From contig JAFTJF010000008.1 of assembly GCA_017456555.1 (NCBI GenBank), positions 62,001 to 126,000 of the forward strand: a stretch of DNA of 64,000 nucleotides, in the 5' to 3' direction. Each line of letters opens with the position of its first letter. Positions within the stretch are counted from its first letter, which is position 1. Under the pieces are notes generated by a model that had not been told where the DNA came from, searched no databases, and saw nothing but the letters and a program-made list of their open reading frames with translations. The stretch comes from Clostridia bacterium (GTDB lineage Bacteria > Bacillota > Clostridia > TANB77 > CAG-508). The translations under genes were made by a program, and so were the position numbers. Below are positions 59,958 to 64,000 of the stretch, in pieces.

Positions 59958-60444
59958 CTATTAATTCCCTTAAAAATCCAAAATACATTTCTAAGCTTTT
60001 TGGTGTTTGGTTTTCTTTTATTAATTCTTCTAGCTCTTCTGGTTTTACCCATTTAACTTCTGCTACTTCTTCCTCTTGCATTACTATATCTTCTAAGTTT
60101 ATATCTTTTTTGGCTAAGTACACATCCACAAAATCATGGTTTCTTTTGTATGACATCATAAGTTCTAATTCTTCTGGTTTTAGTGTAATTCCTAATTCTT
60201 CTTTTACTTCTCTAAAAGCTGTTTCGAGTGTTGTTTCACCTGTATCTGTTCCGCCACTTGTTATAGACCACAAATTTGGATATAGCTTTTTAGTTGGTGT
60301 TCTTTTTTGAATTAGTAATTCTCCTTTACTATTTGTAATCCATACATGTGCTCCTTGTGAGTATTCTCCTTCTACATAATTATAACGTTCAGTCACTTTT
60401 CCTAATGCTTTTCGTTTGTTGTCAAACATTTCAACAAATTCCAT
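59953..60444 (-). CDS. Nudix hydrolase (isopentenyl-diphosphate isomerase-like subgroup)
   Basis: Nudix enzymes cleave nucleoside diphosphates linked to another group. The 163 residues carry the box GGTDTGETTLETAFREVKEELGI (about residues 66-88) with all metal-binding acidic residues. The N-terminal GAHVWITNSKGELLIQKRTPTKKLYPNLW is typical of the YfcD/IDI-like group. The preceding sequence has no isoprenoid genes, so a housecleaning role is more likely. AGGAGG precedes ATG 60444. Confidence 0.88.
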   Translation of the reverse strand: MEFVEMFDNKRKALGKVTERYNYVEGEYSQGAHVWITNSKGELLIQKRTPTKKLYPNLWSITSGGTDTGETTLETAFREVKEELGITLKPEELELMMSYKRNHDFVDVYLAKKDINLEDIVMQEEEVAEVKWVKPEELEELIKENQTPKSLEMYFGFLRELIG

Positions 60445-60628
60445 AAAAATTTCCTCCTAAAATTTTAGAAAATTCTTGGGTTATGAGAACTTTCTAATAA
60501 TAAAATATTTATTGCAATCAGAGTTAAACTCTAATATTACAACCAACAAATAATAAATAAATTTATTAAAACATTAAAATTTTACACAATATAAATTATT
60601 AAAACTTCTTATTTTTAATACAACAAAA

Positions 60629-60655
60629 AAAGAAGAACTTGAACCGTTCTTCTTT
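60629..60655 (-). terminator. Terminator after rplL
   Basis: AAAGAAGAAC pairs with GTTCTTCTTT around seven bases; A- and T-runs lie on both sides. It separates rplJL from the Nudix gene. Confidence 0.8.
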
Positions 60656-60666
60656 TTCTAGTGAAA

Positions 60667-61038
60667 TTATTTTAATTCAACTGTTGCTCCAGCTTCAACG
60701 AATTTAGCTTTCATAGCTTCTGCTTCATCTTTAGCTACAGCTTCTTTAATTGTTTTAGGTGCTCCGTCAACTAATTCTTTAGCTTCTTTTAATCCTAATC
60801 CTGTTACGTCTCTAACAACTTTGATAACAGCTATTTTGTTTGCTCCAGCGTCAGCTAAAACTACATCAAATTCTGATTTTTCAGCTGCTCCACCTTCAGC
60901 TCCTGCTCCTGCAGCTGGTGCTGCAACAGCTGCTGCTGTTACTCCGTATTTTTCTTCAATTCCTTTAACTAATTCTGCTAACTCAACTACTGTTAAGCTA
61001 TCGATTTCTTCTAACATTTTATCTGTTTTTTCACTCAT
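60667..61038 (-). CDS. rplL: 50S ribosomal protein L7/L12
   Basis: L7/L12 forms the stalk that recruits translation factors. The 123 residues show the N-terminal dimer domain ([26 protein letters not shown]), the Ala/Gly-rich hinge (about 35-52) and the globular C-terminus [49 protein letters not shown] precedes the ATG. A terminator follows; rpoB, its usual neighbour, is absent. Confidence 0.98.
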   Translation of the reverse strand: MSEKTDKMLEEIDSLTVVELAELVKGIEEKYGVTAAAVAAPAAGAGAEGGAAEKSEFDVVLADAGANKIAVIKVVRDVTGLGLKEAKELVDGAPKTIKEAVAKDEAEAMKAKFVEAGATVELK

Positions 61039-61180
61039 TTTAATATCCTCCTAATTTTTTTATATTATTTTTATTTTTTTAAATTTTATTTTGATAGTTT
61101 ACTATCATTTTAAGTGAATTGTACTTTTACAGTACTATTTATATTAAATGTTAATTTAATACTATTTAATTTGAAACTAA

Positions 61181-61687
61181 TTATTTAGCTTCTTCTTCTT
61201 TTTTAACTCTAACTGCATCAAGTGTAGCAGCAAGTTTTGAAACGTTTGCAAGTAAGCATCCAGCCAATTTTGCAATAAGTTCTTCTCTTGATGGTAATTG
61301 TGCAAGAGTTGTTAATTCTTCTACTGATGATTCTTTTCCGTCTAATACTCCACCTTTGATTTTATAGAAATCATTTGCTTTAGCAAATTTGTAGATTGCT
61401 TTTAATGTTGGTAAGTATTCTTCTTGAGCTATAATAACAGCTGTTGGTCCTTCTAAAGCAGCATCTAATGTTTCGATTCCACATTCTTTTAATGCTCTTC
61501 TTGTTATGTTGTTTTTGATAACAGCATATTCTCCACCAACTTCTCTTACAGCTTTTCTTAAACCTGTTACATCAGCTACGTTGATTCCTCTATAGTCTAC
61601 TAAAAGAACTAAACTAGCATCTTTCATTTTTTCAGCTAATTTTTTTACTTCTTCTTCTTTTTGTTTAATGATTATTTCACTAGCCAA
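61181..61687 (-). CDS. rplJ: 50S ribosomal protein L10
   Basis: L10 anchors the L7/L12 stalk to the ribosome. The 168 residues show SLVLLVDYRGINVADVTGLRKAVRE and GPTAVIIAQEE, with the C-terminal helix KLAATLDAVRVKKEEEAK that binds L12. The start is TTG 61687 after GGAGGTG. A structured leader of about 250 bases separates it from rplA, as usual for L10 autoregulation. Confidence 0.97.
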   Translation of the reverse strand: MASEIIIKQKEEEVKKLAEKMKDASLVLLVDYRGINVADVTGLRKAVREVGGEYAVIKNNITRRALKECGIETLDAALEGPTAVIIAQEEYLPTLKAIYKFAKANDFYKIKGGVLDGKESSVEELTTLAQLPSREELIAKLAGCLLANVSKLAATLDAVRVKKEEEAK

Positions 61688-61699
61688 TTTAATTTCACC

Positions 61700-61944
61700 T
61701 CCACTATTTATATTAACTTATTTTTTACTAATACTAAATGCAAATTGTTAGAAACTCTAATAATTTGCTTAATTTTATTCTAAATAAGTTTTAAAAAACT
61801 TACTAGAATAAAAGAACCCTTTGTTACCAAATCTCGCGAGGTAACAAAGAGCTCTTTAAATCCGATCTCTTTTTATTATTACCTCGGTAGGATTTACTTT
61901 TTTACCTACTGTCTTTGGTATCTATTTTTAAAATTTAAACTTCA
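61700..61944 (-). ncRNA. L10 leader region with hairpin
   Basis: This gap between rplA and rplJ contains a perfect 10-bp hairpin (CTTTGTTACC / GGTAACAAAG, 61819-61849) and a second stem with TACCTCGGTAGGATTT. The loop sequence TCTCGCGA and the CCTACCGAGG motif fit what I remember of Firmicute L10 leaders, in which L10-L12 binding controls a terminator. The hairpin is followed by GGTTCTTTTATT on the minus strand. Confidence 0.6.
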
Positions 61945-62628
61945 TTATTTTTGATTTACATATACGCTAGGTCCCATTGTTGTTGTTAAAGCAACACTCT
62001 TAATGTATTGTCCTTTAGCAGCAGCTGGTTTAGCTTTGATTATAGCATCTATTAATGTTTGGTAGTTTTCTGCTAATTTTTCAGCACCAAATGAAACTTT
62101 TCCAATTCCAACGTGGATGATGTTTGTTTTATCTAATCTGTATTCAACTTTACCAGATTTGATTTCAGAAATTGCTTTTGTAACATCCATTGTTACTGTT
62201 CCTGATTTAGGGTTTGGCATTAATCCTTTTGGTCCTAATACTTTACCTAATCTACCGATAACACCCATCATATCAGGTGTTGCAACGATAACATCATAAT
62301 CAAACCAGTTTTCTTTTTCGATTTTTGGAACTAATTCTTCAGCTCCTACGAAATCTGCTCCAGCAGCTTCAGCTTCTTTAGCTTTATCTCCTTTAGCAAA
62401 TACTAATACTTTTTGAGATTTACCTGTTCCATTTGGTAATACAACAGTTCCTCTAACTTGTTGATCAGCATGTTTAGAATCTACACCTAATTTAACGTGT
62501 AATTCAACTGTTTCATCAAATTTTGGTTTTGGCATTTTTTCAATAATTTCTAAAGCTTCTTTAGCTTCATATTCTCTTGTGCTGTCTACTAATTTAGCAG
62601 CTTCTTGATATCTTTTTCCTCTTTTCAT
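61945..62628 (-). CDS. rplA: 50S ribosomal protein L1
   Basis: L1 forms the mobile stalk at the E site and can repress its own operon. The 227 residues start [17 protein letters not shown] place the start at ATG 62628, five bases after GGGAGG, not at 62655. Blocks [53 protein letters not shown] and the C-terminal [21 protein letters not shown] are all typical. rplK precedes it. Confidence 0.98.
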   Translation of the reverse strand: MKRGKRYQEAAKLVDSTREYEAKEALEIIEKMPKPKFDETVELHVKLGVDSKHADQQVRGTVVLPNGTGKSQKVLVFAKGDKAKEAEAAGADFVGAEELVPKIEKENWFDYDVIVATPDMMGVIGRLGKVLGPKGLMPNPKSGTVTMDVTKAISEIKSGKVEYRLDKTNIIHVGIGKVSFGAEKLAENYQTLIDAIIKAKPAAAKGQYIKSVALTTTMGPSVYVNQK

Positions 62629-62720
62629 TTTTCCTCCCGTGGTACTAACGAGCAATTATACATGCTCTCCCAAATTTTAATTTTTATTTATATATATTTT
62701 TAATATATATCGATATAAGA

Positions 62721-63149
62721 TTAGTCAACTACAACTACACCCATTGATCTAGCTGTACCTGCAACCATACTCATAGCTGCTTCTACTGATGCAGCATTTA
62801 AGTCTTCCATTTTTTGTTCAGCTATTGCTCTAACTTGATCTTTAGTTATTTTAGCAACTTTATCTTTGTTAGGTTTTCCTGAACCGCTTTTTAATCCTAA
62901 TGCTTTTTTGATTAGAACTGCAACTGGTGGAACTTTTGTAATAAAAGAAAATGTTTTATCTTTATATACAGAAATAACAACTGGTATGATCATACCTGGT
63001 TGGTTAGCTGTTCTATCGTTGAATTCTTTAACAAATTGCATAATATTAACACCTGATGAACCTAAAGCTGGTCCTACTGGTGGAGCTGGAGTAGCTTTTC
63101 CAGCTTCTATTTGTAATTTAATAACATTTACAACTTCTTTCTCTGCCAT
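62721..63149 (-). CDS. rplK: 50S ribosomal protein L11
   Basis: L11 lies at the base of the factor-binding site and is the target of thiostrepton-type drugs. The 142 residues show [35 protein letters not shown] and the RNA-binding end [42 protein letters not shown] precedes the ATG. nusG is 19 bases upstream; rplA follows after 92 bases. Confidence 0.98.
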   Translation of the reverse strand: MAEKEVVNVIKLQIEAGKATPAPPVGPALGSSGVNIMQFVKEFNDRTANQPGMIIPVVISVYKDKTFSFITKVPPVAVLIKKALGLKSGSGKPNKDKVAKITKDQVRAIAEQKMEDLNAASVEAAMSMVAGTARSMGVVVVD

Positions 63150-63168
63150 TTCTACTTAGCACCTCCTT

Positions 63169-63705
63169 CTAATTAACTTTTTGAACTTGTGAAAATTCTA
63201 ATTCTACTGGAGTTTCTCTTCCAAACATAGAAACTAAAACTTTAACTTTTTGTTTTTCTTTATTTATTTCTTGAACTGTTCCAATAAATCCTTCTAATGG
63301 TCCGTTAACAACACTTACTGTATCATTTACGTCATAGTCGATATTTACTGGAACTGAGTCAAATCCCATATTTCTTATTTCAGTATCTGTAAGTGGAATA
63401 GGGTCTGTTCCAGAACCAACAAATCCTGTAACACCTCTTGTATTTCTTACAATATACCATGATTCTTCAGTTACTATCATTTTAATAAGAACATATCCAG
63501 GGAAAACTTTCTTTAAATTAGTTTTTCTTTTTCCATCTTTTATTTCTACTTGTTCTTCCATAGGAACAACTATATTAAAGAAGAAATCCTCTAGTTCTCT
63601 ATTTTTAATAGTTTTTTCTAAGTCTGTTTTTACTTTGTTTTCATAACCAGAATATGTATGTACTACATACCACTTTGGCTCTAATTTATTCTCTTCTTGA
63701 GACAT
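63169..63705 (-). CDS. nusG: Transcription antitermination factor NusG
   Basis: NusG binds RNA polymerase and Rho or ribosomes. The 178 residues have the NGN domain (KWYVVHTYSGYENKVKTDLEKTI, VFPGYVLIKM and TRGVTGFVG) and a C-terminal KOW domain (VNDTVSVVNGPLEGFIGTVQEI). GGGAGG precedes ATG 63705. The order secE-nusG-rplK-rplA is conserved in Firmicutes. Confidence 0.98.
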   Translation of the reverse strand: MSQEENKLEPKWYVVHTYSGYENKVKTDLEKTIKNRELEDFFFNIVVPMEEQVEIKDGKRKTNLKKVFPGYVLIKMIVTEESWYIVRNTRGVTGFVGSGTDPIPLTDTEIRNMGFDSVPVNIDYDVNDTVSVVNGPLEGFIGTVQEINKEKQKVKVLVSMFGRETPVELEFSQVQKVN

Positions 63706-63752
63706 ATTTTAGCCTCCCTTTTATATTCTTCGATTATTAGTAACTAGAATTA

Positions 63753-64000
63753 CTAATTATTTTCTACAGAATTTTCTACAGTATTAGTAGCTTCTTCATT
63801 TGTTGTATCTGCAGTTACGTTTTCAACAGTAGTTTCAGTTTGAGTAGCATCTGTTGTTTCCGCTTCATTAGAAACCTCATTATTCTCCCCTTCAACTATT
63901 TCTGTTTCAACATCTACAGTTTCACTTGAGCTAGATGTAACTAGGGCTTTTAGTTTTTCTACACCATAAGTATTTAAACTTTCGAAGATAACATCTAAAA
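63753..64000 (-). CDS. secE: Probable SecE C-terminus with long acidic tail (partial)
   Basis: The reading frame enters from the window end and stops at TAG 63753, giving 81 residues. It begins LDVIFESLNTYGVEKLKAL, which fits the end of SecE (last membrane helix followed by a short amphipathic part), in the place where secE always precedes nusG. An acidic tail of about 60 residues rich in Glu, Thr, Val and Asn follows, absent from ordinary SecE (60-70 residues in all). The start and helix lie outside the window. Confidence 0.65.
   Translation of the reverse strand, partial: LDVIFESLNTYGVEKLKALVTSSSSETVDVETEIVEGENNEVSNEAETTDATQTETTVENVTADTTNEEATNTVENSVENN

Noticed and set aside
1..64000. tRNA or rRNA genes
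   Set aside because: No cloverleaf with GTTCGA-type arm and no rRNA signature was noticed on either strand; I could not run a scanner.

Overview
The window comes from a very A+T-rich, Gram-positive, endospore-forming Firmicute, most likely an uncultured gut-type Clostridium relative. I base this on SpoIIID, SipL, a YunB-like protein, SpoVB and Veg in one block, on strong AGGAGG ribosome binding sites, on sigma-A promoters with 16-18 base spacers, and on the order secE-nusG-rplK-rplA-rplJ-rplL. Most genes lie on the minus strand. Single 60-base lines that I counted by hand give 20-25% G+C in ordinary genes. A few isolated genes give 42-45%.

Layout. 1-13 kb: housekeeping genes (rarA, ruvA, rplM-rpsI, mntP, radical SAM, tyrA) interrupted by stand-alone G+C-rich genes (3.2-4.8, 6.1-6.8 and 12.6-13.1 kb; another at 27.8 kb). 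Each of these has its own terminator and nearly all have a clear sigma-A-type promoter. 13-28 kb: an accessory region. It holds an iron/manganese SOD, a coiled-coil protein, two probable small RNA-type units, an Rpn/PD-(D/E)XK nuclease, unrecognised membrane-protein genes (two read through an intrinsic terminator placed before the ribosome binding site), a 27-residue mini-gene, an operon of XRE regulator, ImmA/IrrE-Fic fusion and GPGGG-repeat protein, and a HEPN-like protein. 28-41 kb: a capsule or exopolysaccharide operon. It starts with a tandem-duplicated phosphoglycosyl transferase and contains a uronate epimerase, an Alg14/Alg13 pair, GT4 transferases, two TupA-type ATP-grasp proteins, Wzy, Wzx, an acetyltransferase and Ugd. 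Together these suggest a uronic-acid polymer possibly carrying amide-linked groups.

41-49 kb: a hypothetical gene, two tandem ParE-type toxin-antitoxin modules, then the sporulation block spoVB (frameshifted)-yunB-sipL-veg-spoIIID. A perfect 32-base inverted repeat lies between yunB and sipL. 49-60 kb: RusA, an S66 peptidase, a three-gene operon with two large paralogous unknown proteins, the ZnuABC zinc importer, an alpha/beta hydrolase and a Nudix hydrolase. 60.6-64 kb: the L7/L12-L10, L1-L11, NusG and SecE genes, cut by the window end.

The best candidates for something undescribed are the XRE/ImmA-Fic/GPGGG operon, the attenuated membrane-protein genes with the mini-gene between divergent promoters, the three tandem ANCVIRV-family genes, and the paired 748/806-residue proteins. 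I saw no tRNA, rRNA, CRISPR array, transposase or integrase.
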